Part shown: one piece after another, positions 47,745 to 59,380 of the stretch | How positions within the stretch are numbered: position 1 is the stretch's first letter | Layout: every line of letters begins with the position of its first letter | DNA from: Wurfbainia villosa | Taxonomy: Eukaryota; Streptophyta; Magnoliopsida; Zingiberales; Zingiberaceae | DNA length: 64,000 bases | Assembly (NCBI GenBank): GCA_025175895.1 | Contig: CM045991.1 | Coordinates: forward strand, 84,803,174 to 84,867,173 | Direction: 5' to 3' | Notes under the pieces: generated by a model | The model's database searches: none | Seen by the model: only the letters and a program-made list of their open reading frames with translations | Told to the model about the DNA's origin: nothing | Translations under genes and position numbers: made by a program

Positions 47745-48242
47745 AAAACCCCTAGGGTAGTCAACCATATGAACTTGACCTATATCATAATTTGGTTGAC
47801 TTAGGATGACGGGACAACATTTTTTAGATAGTGTTGGGTGATGATAACGTGCCCATAAATAGGTAATAATGCTTAAATCATGATGATTGATGTAATTTCT
47901 ATGTATGTTTTAAATCATGATTTATGATTTTGAAATTTGGCACGTTATCACTATAAATAGGTTTAAATCATGCTTTAGGTGATAATTTGTTTATTATCAT
48001 CGTATAATACCTAATGCATGACTATTATTTGATGGATACATGAGTTTCATGATCATAATGTAGAATTGATTGGTATATGTCATTATGATCATGTAGAATG
48101 TTAGGTTGATACTTAACCATGATAGAATTGCATGAATATATGGGTTAAGTATATACAAATACCCCCTAGGATACATCTCACACTCACTATAGGCTACCTT
48201 GATTGCAAACTTAGCATGGGTGAGATGTTAGGATGATACAAA
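47745..48242 (+). other. non-coding tail of element D, before the E insertion
   Basis: A/T-rich, many CATGATTTATGATT-like phrases, no gene. Ends with stem-loop D (48173-48228) and the ACAAA target site of E. Confidence 0.7.
48173..48228 (+). other. conserved stem-loop D (ACATCTCAC / GTGAGATGT)
   Basis: Perfect 9-base arms at 48173-48181 and 48220-48228, followed by TAGGATGAT. Element E is inserted 15 bases downstream. Confidence 0.75.
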
Positions 48243-49492
48243 TGTTGGTGCAGTGGGCACCAAAGTCGAACCGGTATTTTGATTATGGCAAAAGGCTCAA
48301 TAGTTAAGGGTATATTTGTTATCTTACGAGCTCAATTAAGTGTGCAGAAATGCTAAAGTTGAGCGGAAGGTCTGCGACACCCGGTGGGAACCGAGGTGGT
48401 CGGGCAACGCCAGAGGGACTTCGGAGGAAGCCGAGGTACTCGGGTGAAGACCGGAAGCGAGGCTACAAGGTAAGCTCGTGTGAAAGCGAAGCAAGGTCGT
48501 TAAGCGTAGATCCGACCCAATACCTCCAATGGAAGGTCTAGGTCGAGATCAGATGGTTAGAACCATCGTACTTTATATTTTAAGCTAACTTGTACTGCAG
48601 TCCAAAACCCTTTGACTACAGTCAACTGCTAGTCAAGTTCCAACCTCGAGAAGAGCTCGAATTTCAAGGGGGTGAATTTGGACTTGACTCGTGTTTTGGT
48701 ACAAAGGGTGATGTGGCATCAAGGTGGACATCCAAACCATCACCAAGCTTCCTTGTGGTGTACGCCCAAGATAAGGTGAGTTGGCACAAGATGGTTGGCT
48801 CCCATGATGTGGCACAAGTTGAATGGCTCCAACAAGTTGGCGCCCAAGGAGGTTGGAGGTGGCACAAGGTGGTTGGATGAAACACCTCATCCTCAAGTTG
48901 GCGCCCAAGCAGGTTGGAGGTGGCACAAGGTGGTTGGATGAAACACCTCATCCTTGAGTTGGGATAAGAACCTCACCTTGGACACTACCTATGTCTAAAT
49001 TCATAGATCAATATCCATAAATAGACATGTTCAAGCCAAGCAAATTACAAGAATTCAAGAGCTCTCAACACGCCGTCGTAACGCCGCTACTACTACTCAC
49101 ATTTGCTACGACGAAGTGCCGCCGACAACGAAAGCGACATCTTCTACTTATAAGAGTTGTCGGTATATTTATTTAAGTTCTACTTCTTTAAATTGTCTTT
49201 GTGCTTTAATCGTAACAAGGAAAGGGGGAGTGTCCCTTTGCCTTGATTTCTTTTTGTAATCGTTGCTCCTACTTCCAACGAAGAGGAGTGGTTTTAGTGA
49301 ATTGCCCTCCGTACGTGATCAAGGATCACTAGGGCCGTGGATTAAGCAATCGAAGATTGTGAACCACGTAAAATATCTTGTCTACTTTATATTTCAGTGC
49401 ACTCTCTACTTGCTTTTTACTTATTGCAAAAGTTTTTTAACGACATCGTATCGCTATTCACCCCCCCCTCTAGCGACACTTTCGATCCAACA
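48243..49492 (+). repeat. 5' LTR of element E
   Basis: TGTTGGTGCAGTGGGC...GATCCAACA, 1250 bp. It has a 61-bp tandem duplication (CAAGTTGGCGCCCAAG unit, about 48833-48955), a possible TATA box CCATAAATAG at 49015-49024, the GAACCACGTAAAATATCTTG block at 49361 and the GCTATTCA-polyC-TCTAG block at 49452-49473. Confidence 0.93.
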
Positions 49493-49493
49493 A

Positions 49494-49508
49494 TTGGTAT
49501 CAGAGCCG
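49494..49508 (+). promoter_or_regulatory. primer binding site, element E
   Basis: TTGGTATCAGAGCCG, directly after the LTR; initiator Met-tRNA type. Confidence 0.92.
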
Positions 49509-49855
49509 GGGGCGCTAAGATTCGGTGAAACCACCAATCTAGCTTTGTTTTTCTTTTTTTACAGATTTTTTATTTATTTATTTCTGTTTTCGTATAATTA
49601 TTTCACTTGCTTATCTTCTCCTACATATAGAATTGCATTAGAGGCTTTAGGATCCGGATAAGGTTGTCCATCGGGTTAGATCGAGTAAGGTTGTCCTCGG
49701 AACTTCAAGCGACATTCGCATTTGATTGTTTATTTCTTTTGCAAGTTACATTTTATATATCTTTTTACTTCCCTACTAATCCAAGGCGAAAGTCTTGGAA
49801 TATTCTTTCGTGTGTGTTTTGCAAGATTCTTTTTCGTTCTTCTTCTTGTTTTTAA

Positions 49856-51456
49856 ATGGCCCATCTCAAGGGTTTAGCACCGCCCGACCCGTTTACAACG
49901 GTAATGACTTTCGTTATTGGAAGGGTCGGATGGAATGCTTTCTTAAAACCCAAATCGAGATGTGGATCGTAATCCAAACCGGTTTCACACTTCCTATTAA
50001 TGAAGATGGTGAATCTTTGGGTTACGATCAATGGTCAAATTCCATGAAAAAACAAGTAGAAGCCGATGCCAAGGCAACTCAAATCTTGCAATGTGGGTTG
50101 TCCAAGGAAGAGCTCAACCGCGTCGGCCCCTTCATTAGTGCAAAGGACTTATGGACCAAGCTAGTGGAACTACACGAAGGCACCGACGAAAGAGATTTAC
50201 TTCTAAATAAATTGTATAACTTGAAAATGCAGGAAAACGAGACCGCAACTCAACTACATGCTCGTATCCAAGACATCGTCAACCAACTCCATGCCATCGG
50301 ACAAAAGGTCGAGAATCGCGACCTTATCAGGTATTCTCTTAACTCGTTTCCTAGGACCACCTTGTGGGCATCCATGGTCGATGCCTACAAGGTCTCCAAG
50401 GACCTTTCTAAAATTAGGTTAGGCGAATTGTTTTGAACTTGAATTACATGAGCAAACTAACGTGGTCGGGCCGAGAAGAGTATTGCGTTAGTTGCGAGTT
50501 CCAAGAAGAAGAAGCCCGCAAGCAAGCCACCCCGAAGGAAGAAGGCGAGTCGAATCGGAAGTAGACTCGAAATAGAATCCGAACTAGTCAATCTAGTTAG
50601 GAAGATGATCAAGAGGCAACGACCAACAACTCAAGGTAAGCCTAAACCTAATTCAAATACTTCTAATTTTAGATGCTATGAGTGCAGCGAGGTTGGTCAC
50701 ATCAAGTCCGAGTGCCCAAAGCTAAAGAATAACGCATCAAAGACCAAGAAAGCGCTAACGCTACTTGGGAGGAGTTGTCGGAGGAAGAAGGCGATATCCA
50801 AGCTCTAATGGCCAAGCCGACCGAGCACGACTCGAAACCAAGAAGAGTCCGAGTCCGAATCCGATGATGAGCTTCCATTCAAGACAAGCCACGGATCCGT
50901 ATCCGGTTCAAAAGAATCATTAAGGGTAAGTCGGTCGTTACTTAATACTTTGTATGGTGCAATTAAATTTTTAAATAAGAAACTAGCTAAGTCCGAGTCC
51001 AAGGTCGAGACCCTAATTGAGGAGGTTAACCTTCTCAAACATGAGGTCTCCCTAACCTCTTCGACTACTCGTATTCAAGAGGAGGACTCAACTCAAGTTG
51101 AAAAGCTTGAAGTTGAGAACTCGCTTTTGAAAACACAAGTCGAAGACCTTAGGAATACGTTGGAAAGGTTCACTTTGGGATCCAAGGGACTTGACCTCTT
51201 ACTTGGATCACAAAGGGCCGTGTACAACAAGGCCGGACTCGGGTTTAACTCAAATACAACCAATAAGTCATATATGTCTATAGTAAACCAACATAAGAAA
51301 AATGTTCAAGCATGGGTCCCTAAGACCACTTTGATTTCAACTTTAGGATCTAACATGTATTGGGTTCCCAAGGACCAAATTCACTATGTGAATAGACCCA
51401 CTCGATTCAATGGTCCAGGGGGAGCCAATACAAAATGTATTTTTGTTAAGTCTTAG
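49856..51456 (+). pseudogene. gag: gag of element E, frameshifted
   Basis: The start is ATG at 49856 (MAHLKGLAPP). One C appears to be missing in a C-run near 49895, after which the frame is open to 50436 (WKGRMECFLKTQIEMW, LQCGLSKEELNRVG, DLWTKLVELHEG). Several short gaps compared with element A lie at 50435-50600 and 50790-50850. The knuckle CYECSEVGHIKSEC is at 50674-50715. The coiled coil and tail are open from 50950 (LDLLLGSQRAVYNKAGLGF). Stop TAG at 51454-51456. The LTRs are almost identical, so the scattered gaps are more likely assembly errors or recent damage than old decay. Confidence 0.88.
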
Positions 51457-51978
51457 AAATTGCATGCTTAGTTTTTCCTTTATTTTTAGAATGGTTAGAT
51501 AGGACTCATAACCAACTAAAATCCTGCGAAAAGATTGAGCCTCGGGGAGCCTCTTTTCAAAAATAAACCAACTAAAATCCTACGAAAAGATTGAGCCTCG
51601 GGGAGCCTCTTTTCAAAAATAACTAGTTAGACCAAGACGTAGTCTCAAGTAAGTCGAGTTATCAATTTCTTGAAATTAGCTTTGTCTAAGGAAGTGGTCG
51701 TTGTTCCGATCAAAGAAGGCCTCTGTGCCTCGCCACGACATGGAAGCTAATCTCTTGAAAAGATTACTTGATGAGCTTAGACTAAATCTGAATCTAACCT
51801 AATGTTGGTTAATTTAAATTCATTAAAATTAATCAAGTAAAATTGATAGTCATCTCACAATAACACATAGGAATAACATGTTTTGATCATGTAGATATTG
51901 GTGAGATGATTTAGGTTTAAAAACTTACAAACAACCCTGTAGTAATTCCAATATCCGATCCAACTACCTTATGTGTAG
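51457..51978 (+). other. non-coding gag-pol spacer of element E
   Basis: About 520 bases with stops in all frames. It has the same order of parts as in element A: a tandem repeat (two 56-bp units at 51510-51620), an AAGTAAGT donor-like site near 51646, stem-loop E1 and an acceptor-like ATGTGTAG right before pol. Confidence 0.7.
51849..51910 (+). other. conserved stem-loop E1 (GTCATCTCAC / GTGAGATGAT)
   Basis: Nine Watson-Crick pairs plus one G-T pair; arms 51849-51858 and 51901-51910. Same place in the spacer as stem-loop A1. Confidence 0.7.
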
Positions 51979-54900
51979 GATCAATGGATGTTGGACAGTG
52001 GTTGCTCCCGACACATGACCGGGGATCAACTCAAATTTTGATTACGATTCAAACGACAAGGATCGGTAGCCTTCGGAAATAACGGAAAGCTCAAAATCAT
52101 CGGATCAGGTGATATTGAGCTCAACTCTAACTTTACAATTCAAAATGTCTTATTAGTAGAAAACTTTCAATATAATTTACTTAGTGTAAGCCAATTGTGT
52201 GATAACAATTATAAGGTCATATTTCTAGAAAATGAATGCGTAATCAAAATAAATGCAACATCTAAAATAATACTTAAAGGAACTAGGAGTAGCAACATCT
52301 ACACAATAAATTTACCCAACTCCTCAACCAAGTGTCTTATGACCACAAGAGAGGAATCTTGGTTATGGCACCGAAGACTCGGACACTCGCACCCAAGACT
52401 CGTCCACAAGATGAGTCAGAGTGGCTTGGTTATAGGTTTGCCTAAACTAAACAACTTGGATAATAAAATATGTAATGCTTGTCAACAAGGTAAACAATCT
52501 AGGACACAACATCAATTAACTAATCAAGAACGAACCAAAAGTGTTCTTGAGCTCCTACACATGGATCTATTTGATTCACATGGAGCTAAGTCACTCAATG
52601 GTAGTCAATTTTGCTTAGTCATAATTGGCGACTATTCTAGATTTACTTGGGTTAGGTTTATCAAACATAAAAATGATACCCTAGACCAACTAATCAATCT
52701 TTTAGGTTAATCGAAAATCAAAAGAACCTTAAGATTAAAAAGACTTAGAAGCGATCATGGTGGTGAATTAGAAAACCACGAGATTTACAGATAACCATGA
52801 GTTTTCATGTCCTAGAACCCTACAACAAAATGGGTTAGTCGAGCGGAAAAATAGAACCCTACAAGAAGCCGCTAGGACAATGTTAAACGAGTATAACCTA
52901 CCCGATAGATTTTAGGCGGAGGCCGTTAGTACGACTTGCTATGTCCAAAATAGGATCCTTATGGTAAAGAGGCACCAAAAGACCTCGTACGAGATTTATC
53001 ACGATAAAATACCGAACATCAAGTACTTTAGGGTATTTGGATGCAAGGTACATATCTTAAACACTAAGGATTACCTAGGGAAATTCAAATCCAAAACCTC
53101 TACTGGAACCTTTCTAGGATACTCAACCACCAAGAGAGCTTATAGGGTATACAATCACGACACTCTTAGAGTCGAAGAAACCATTAATATAGTTTTCGAC
53201 GAAGGACACGAACCCGTTCAATCCTTAACAAAACCAACTAGCAAATCAACTTATAGCGGGACTCTGATCTTGAACTTGAATCTCGTCCTAACCCAAGTCA
53301 TCCTATCGACCAAGTGATAGATGACTCTAACCAAGTCAAACTAGAACTCACCCAAGTCATCCTATCGACCAAGTGATAGATGACCCTAACCCGAGTCACA
53401 CTAAGACTCAAACAAATCATCCTATCAATCAAGTTATAGGTGATCCAAATTTAGGGTTGAACTAGAGCTTCATATCGAAACCTTAGTCAAATCTCGTTAA
53501 TTTCCAAAATCGAACCCAAAACTATTGAACAAGCACTTCTTGATCCCATTTGGATTATTGCTATGCAAGAAGAGCTAGCTCAATTCACTAGAAATGAAGT
53601 CCGGGAATTAGTACCACCACCTAAAGAAAAATCAATTATTGGAACAAGGTGGGTATTTGAAATAAACTTGATGATAAAGGTGAAGTAGTTAGAAATAAAG
53701 CTAGGTTAGTCGCAAAGGGTTTAGTCAAGTCGAAGGTTTAGATTACGATGAGACCTCGCCCCGTACAGACTAGAGTCCATCCGAATGTTGTTAGCATATC
53801 TGCAATCGAGGTTTTAAATTGTTTCAAATGGATGTCAAGTCAGCATTTTTGAATGGATACATTAATGAAGAAGTTTACTTCAGTCAACCTACCGCATTCG
53901 AAAATCTAGATAAACCTGACCAAGTCCATAGAATTAAGAAATCCCTATATGGACTCAAACAAGCCCCAAGAGCTTGGTACGAAAGGCTTTCGATCTATCT
54001 TAAGTCCAAAGGATTCAACCAAGGTTTAGTCGACCCAACCTTATTCGTTAAAACCGTAAGAAAAGAAATCTTTATAGCCCAAATCTATGTAGATGATATA
54101 ATTTTTGGAACTACCAACTCGATCCTGCTAAACGAATTCATCTCACTTATGGAAAGTGAATTTGAAATGAATTTAGTGGGAGAGTTAAGTTTCTTCTTAG
54201 GTTTACAAATTAAACAAACTAAAGATGGAATATATTTACATCAACAAAAATATACTAAGGACTTAATAAATCGATTTGGAATGCAAGATGCTAAAATAAT
54301 CAATACACCTATGACAACTAATGTTAATATAAACGAAGATGTAGAAGGAAAACCCGTTGACCTAAAATACTATAGGAGCGCAATAGGAAGTCTCCTATAC
54401 TTAACCGCGAGCCGACCCGACATTTTATTCGCGGTAAGTATGTGCGCAAGGTTACAAACCTGTGCCAAGGAGGCTCACCTAACCCTAGTCAAGCGTATCC
54501 TTAGATATCTAAAGGGCACGCTAAACGTAGGTATTTGGTACCCTAGATCTACCGAGTTTAATCTAATCGGCTATGCCGGTAGTAAACTCGATAGAAAGAG
54601 CACGAGTGGTTGTTGTCAAATCCTCGGCTCGAGTCTAGTAAGTTGGTGCAGTAGGAAGCAGCATTGCGTTGCCTTATCTACCACCAAAGCCGAATACGTT
54701 GCGATGGGTGAGTGTGTCTCTCAGCTCCTGTGGATGAAGCACACTCTCCAAGACTTTAGCTTAATCTTTAACAACATTAAAACCTACATAGATAACATTA
54801 GTTCAATTAACTTAACTAAAAATCCAATATGTCATTCTAGGACAAAACATATAGAAGTTAAACACCACTTCATTAGGGAACATGTAACTAATGGAACTAT

Positions 54901-55015
54901 ACAACTAGAGTATGTTGAGTCCAAATCAAACCTAGCGGACATCTTCACCAAACCACTACCCGAAGCCGAATTTAGTTTATTAAGACGAAAGTTAGGTATG
55001 TGCGTAATAGAGTAG
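51979..55015 (+). pseudogene. pol: pol of element E (protease-integrase-RT-RNase H), frameshifted
   Basis: The first codon follows TAG at 51976-51978. The protease triad DSG is at 51994-52002 (DSGCSRHMTG). The HHCC finger (WLWHRRLGHSH...CNACQQGK) spans about 52360-52495 and LLHMDLFD about 52550-52575. Between 52690 and 52960 the integrase core has frameshifts, a short deletion and a stop near 52914. Another damaged stretch lies at 53260-53815. From 53819 the RT/RNase H frame is open for 398 codons: MDVKSAFLNGYI, YVDDIIFG (54086-54109), FFLGLQIKQ and TTKAEYVAMGE. RNase H reads GYAGSKLDRKS: about five residues, including the first catalytic Asp, are missing compared with element A. Ends ELGMCVIE-like at 55015. 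Confidence 0.9.
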
Positions 55016-55118
55016 GATTTAAATTTTTCTATATATGTACTCTACTTTTGCTTCTTTTTATGAAATTAGCCTAAGTCTTACCTTAGAAATCATATACCTA
55101 TAGATTTAAGGAGCCAAC

Positions 55119-55176
55119 ACATCTCACAACACATAGGACTAAAGTGTTTGTGTACTTACGTACGGGCGTGAGATGT
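55119..55176 (+). other. conserved stem-loop E2 (ACATCTCAC / GTGAGATGT)
   Basis: Arms 55119-55127 and 55168-55176, followed by TAGGACG; the counterpart of A2. Confidence 0.75.
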
Positions 55177-55433
55177 TAGGACGTTACTCCTGGTTCCTTA
55201 TGTAGATTCAGTGCATCGACATGAACCATGGAGTATAATTATTTAAAATTAATCAACTCCTTCAATACTTATTGATCATTCTATATCAATCAAGTCCAAC
55301 CGGAGTTGTACATTTTAGATGAACATATTTTCAAGCTTATTATTATTTTAAAAAAAAAATTATATTTATATTGGGAACTTGCTTGGACTTACAAACCCTA
55401 AAATATATTTACAAACTTTTTGAGTTAAGGCAA

Positions 55434-55861
55434 AAGGGGGAGAAAGTCACAAAAGTAAGGAAGAAAGTAAACAAAATTATTACCTTTTATATTAAGTAAT
55501 TCCGTTTACTTAAGCAACTATTAAGGGGGAGTAAAAATTATTTTTCAAGAACTCACCTTCGGTCAAGGGGGAGGTTACCTCAAAGGGGAGAACTTGAAAC
55601 AATAATATTTCTCACTCATACTTAATCATTATGCTAGCTCATTCATATTTAATCATTATGCTAGCTCATTCATATTTAATCTTTATGCTAGCTCATTCAT
55701 ATTTAATCTTTATGCTAGCTCATTCATGCTTAATCATTATGCTAGCTCATTCATATTTAATCTTTATGCTAGCTCATTCATGCTTAATCATTATGCTAGC
55801 TTCTTTTATGCTTAATTTTCCTTAACTTTTGTGTCGGTTTGCCATGAATCAAAGGGGAGAT
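55434..55861 (+). promoter_or_regulatory. 3' region with polypurine tracts (element E)
   Basis: AAAGGGGGAGAAAG near 55434, AAGGGGGAG near 55524 and 55566, and AAAGGGGAGA directly before the LTR (one G short compared with element A). A 27-bp tandem array lies among them. Confidence 0.75.
55616..55810 (+). repeat. seven-copy 27-bp tandem repeat
   Basis: Unit ATGCTAGCTCATTCATATTT plus AATCTTT, starting at 55631, 55658, 55685, 55712, 55739, 55766 and 55793, with two variants (ATATTTAATC and ATGCTTAATC). Because 27 is divisible by 3 it gives a spurious repetitive open frame. Element A has no such array in the same place. Confidence 0.92.
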
Positions 55862-57106
55862 TGTTGGTGCGATGGGCACCAAAGTCGAACCGTATTTTGA
55901 TTATGGCAAAGGCTCAATAGTTAAGGGTATATTTGTTATCTTACTGAGCTCAATTAAGTGTGCGAAATGCTAAAGTTGAGCGGAAGGTGCGACACCGGTG
56001 GGAACCGAGGTGGTGAACGCAACGCCGAGGACTTGGAGGAAGCCGAGGTACTCGGGTGAAGACCGGAAGCGAGGCTACAAGGTAAGCTCGTGTGAAAGCG
56101 AAGCAAGGTCGTTAAGCGTAGATCCGACCCAATACCTCCAATGGAAGGTCTAGGTCGAGATCAGATGGTTAGAACCATCGTACTTTATATTTTAAGCTAA
56201 CTTGTATGCGGTCCAAAACCCTTTGACTACTATCAAGCTGCTAGTCAAGTTCCGACCTCGAGAAGAGCTCGAATTTCAAGGGGGTGAATTTGGACTTGAC
56301 TCGTGTTTTGGTACAAAGGGTGATGTGGCATCAAGGTGGACATCCAAACCATCACCAAGCTTCCTTGTGGTGGACGCCCAAAATAAGGTGAGTTGGCACA
56401 AGATGGTTGGCTCCCATGATGTGGCACAAGTTGAATGGCTCCAACAAGTGGCGCCCAAGGAGGTTGGAGGTGGCACAAGGTGGTTGGATGAAACACCTCA
56501 TCCTCAAGTTGGCGCCCAAGGAGGTTGGAGGTGGCACAAGGTGGTTGGATGAAACACCTCATCCTTGAGTTGGGATAAGAACCTCACCTTGGACACTACC
56601 TATGTCTAAATTCATAGATCAATATCCATAAATAGACATGTTCAAGCCAAGCAAATTACAAGAATTCAAGAGCTCTCAACACGCCCGTCGTAAGCGCTAG
56701 CTACTACTACTCACATTTGCTACGACGAAGTCCGCCGACAACAAGCTACATCTTCTACTTATAAGAGTTGTCGGTATATTTATTTAAGTTCTACTTCTTT
56801 AAATTGTCTTTGTGCTTTAATCGTAACAAGGAAAGGGGAGTGTCCTTTGCCTTGATTTCTTTTTATGTCGTTGCTCCTACCTTCCACGAGGAGGAGTGGT
56901 TTTAGTGAATTGCCCTCCGTACGTGATCAAGGATCACTAGGGCCGTGGATTAGCAATCGAAAGATTGTGAACCACGTAAAAATATCTTGTCTACTTTATA
57001 TTTCCGCTGTGCACTCTCTACTTGCTTTTTACTTATTGCAAAAGTTTTTTAACGACATCGTATCGCTATTCACCCCCCCCCCTCTAGCGACACTTTCGAT
57101 CCAACA
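55862..57106 (+). repeat. 3' LTR of element E
   Basis: 1245 bp, same ends as the 5' LTR. It differs mainly by one- to three-base gaps, many within 55880-56050 and 56690-56900. Confidence 0.93.
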
Positions 57107-57111
57107 ACAAA

Positions 57112-57982
57112 TGTCCACTAATGCCTATGGCATTTAGATGGTCATTTAAAGTATCAACATAGCAATAATAGACCAATCATGGGGAAGGCTTATGTTTAAT
57201 TCATAGACATATTGCCCAAAGATCATGGTTGGATATTTCATATGTTTTCAAAACAATTTCTTACCTTAAAATACATGTATTCATGTTTTGAAACAATTGG
57301 ATGCAAAACTAGGTAGCTAACTTGATACTAGAATGATCAAAAACCTAGTGGTTTTTAGAGCTTTTGGATTTTTGGCAAAAACAAGAAAATATAATGAGTT
57401 TTCATGAAAAACTATTTTTACTTGATAGATATACTTAAAAGAAATATGTTCCCCAAATTTCATGATTTTTAGAATTTTCTGGAATTTATAATGCATTTCT
57501 GAAATTCGTCCAGAAAATCAGAAATTTAGATTCCTTTGTGCGATCATTTGCCATCTTGATAGCGATCATTGGTGGCCTGTAAATCAGAATATTGAAGGCC
57601 GAATTCAGTTTGTAAACCTACAACAAGTGGTAGAAATATACTTAATGCCATCAACAAGTGGTACCCAATTTTAAATCAACTTGTCATATTTTTCCTTTAT
57701 TATACTTGATGCCATGAGCTTATAACTTAGTGTTAATCTTTTTTGATGGTGTCAAAGGGGGAGAAATAATTATGTTTAAGTTAATCACTTTAGGGGGAGA
57801 AATATATTGTAGGGGGAGAAATATATGATAGGGGGAGAAAATTCATGGAGAGTTTCATGGATTAAGGGGGAGTTGCATGTTACTATATCATGTTTATCTT
57901 TACATGCTTTCTTACCTTAGAATTTATATCAAATGTTTTTACCTAACTTAAACGGATTGCCACACATCAAAAAGGGGGAGAT
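57112..57982 (+). promoter_or_regulatory. non-coding tail of element D after E, with polypurine tracts
   Basis: No gene. It lines up with the element C tail at 59738-60477 (CACTAATGC..ATGGCATTTAG, then CATGGGGAAGGCTTATG-like). Purine tracts near 57756, 57793, 57812, 57830, 57864 and 57970; the last is adjacent to the LTR. Confidence 0.75.
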
Positions 57983-59136
57983 TGTTAGGGCAATCTCTTG
58001 CCGTGATATGGTTTTGATGGTGTGGCAAAGGGTTTAAGTTAGTTTGATATGTTGATGTGATATGTGCGTTGAAGTCGTGCAGGACTTAGTAATTCGCACA
58101 TGGAGCCGTGGCGAGTTTCACATCTCATGACTCGTGCCTTGAGTCGGTGAAGGATAGCTTTGCGGAAGCCGTGCGCTTGGAGCATCCGAGGGATCGCCGG
58201 ACGAGAAGCTTGGAGTGAAGCCGGAGGAAGTAGACTTCGAGGCAAGAGACGCGAAGGAGCATTGCAGAGCCGTGCGCCTGATGCCGAGGACGTGGCGAGA
58301 CGAAGAGAACCGGCGAGGACTCAGAAATGAGAGTGAGCGATTGTAACCCGGGAAGGGTAGCTCTTAGGTGAAACTTGGCCATTTGGCCAAGTGTCGGATG
58401 GGTTTTCGACACGGTCATCGCCATGTCATGGCGCATGCAATCAGTGAGTTCAAGCGGTATCGATCGGATTGTGGCATGATGCCATCTTGGGCGATCATTG
58501 CCAAGACCATCGATCGCTGCTGAAGGCGCGATCGGTAGTCAATAAGGGTTCCACGCAGGCCGTTTCGTAGCCGCCAGGCGTCGACTACGGAGGCGTGATC
58601 GTGATGAGTCCATCGATCGCCAAGAGTTGGACTACAACGGTCAGAATCCGACGTGTTCGGAGGCCGTTGTAGTGGATCGCCAAAGCGTGATCATCGATGG
58701 CACAACGGGAAGAAGTTAGCCCTCTCTATAAAAAGAGAGGGTGTGAGCCTTTGAGAGGCTAATGCTCATACTCCAAACAATCTTCCTAGTGCCCCACAAG
58801 CTCTAAACTCTTCTTACTTGTCTTTACTTCAATCCTATTGTAAGAAGAGTGATCTTGGTTGTAAAGGTTACCTCCACCTAGCTTTGTTCAAAGGAGAGAC
58901 CGATAGTGATTGGTTTTGGCGGAGTGATTCACCGTGGACGAATCAGACCGTGGATTAGCGGCGTAGCCGTGAACCACGTTATATCTCGGTGTTTGTATTG
59001 CTTGTTTATATTTTGCTTGTCTTTACTTATAGTTGTATATTCCGCTTGCGCTAACGTTTTGTAGACGAGCAATTTACGACGTCCAACGTACGAGGGCTAT
59101 TCACCCCCCTCTAGCCGGCCATATCGATCCCCTTCA
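57983..59136 (+). repeat. 3' LTR of element D
   Basis: 1154 bp, matching 44791-45961, with TATA box CTATAAAAAG at 58736-58745 inside a CCTCTCTATA/AAGAGAGG hairpin. It ends CCCCTTCA before ATAGA. Confidence 0.9.
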
Positions 59137-59141
59137 ATAGA

Positions 59142-59380
59142 GAAATTCACGATAGGCTCCAACACCTTGAACATGATCATTGGGAGCCAAAAGGCTAGCT
59201 TTAATAAGAAGGGCATAGGATATAAATGATCCAAAAAATGAAAAAGCCTACCATTGCTTAATTGCTAGAGGACAATCAAAGACAACAATGGTAGCTAGGA
59301 AATGGATCCCAAAGGAGTACTTGGTGAACCCCATTGTAAAGAATTTATATTGGGTTCCCAAGTCAATCCTCAAGGGTTAG
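59142..59380 (+). pseudogene. gag: gag of element C, C-terminal part after element D
   Basis: Continues the frame broken at 44790: the KFTIGSNTLNMIIGSQKASF region, a stop near 59227, then ARKWIPKEYLVNPIVKN and WVPKSILKG, ending TAG at 59378-59380. It matches the end of element D gag almost residue for residue. Confidence 0.87.

Larger units (their letters stand above)
48243..57106 (+). mobile_element. complete SIRE-lineage copia element E
   Basis: 8.9 kb, both LTRs, flanked by ACAAA (48238-48242 and 57107-57111). Order: LTR, primer binding site, gag, spacer, pol, stem-loop, tandem repeat, polypurine tracts, LTR. LTRs are nearly identical apart from small gaps, so the insertion is young. It is the innermost of three nested elements (E in D in C) and the full-length relative of element A. 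Confidence 0.94.
44791..59136 (+). mobile_element. gag-only SIRE-lineage element D (non-autonomous), holding element E
   Basis: Flanked by ATAGA (44786-44790 and 59137-59141). 5' LTR 44791-45961, primer binding site, one gag, a non-coding tail, E inserted at 48242, tail resumed at 57112, polypurine tracts, 3' LTR 57983-59136. With E removed it is about 5.5 kb. No pol is present. The tail lines up with that of element C, so the missing pol is a family feature and not damage by E. Confidence 0.9.

Noticed and set aside
55631..55825. Open frame with nine-residue repeats (MLAHSYLIF)
   Set aside because: It is produced by a 27-bp tandem DNA repeat in a non-coding region; no start context or homologue in element A.
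56202..56562. Open frames on both strands in element E LTRs (also 48590-48951)
   Set aside because: Both copies are LTR sequence with a 61-bp duplication; no codon bias or domain.
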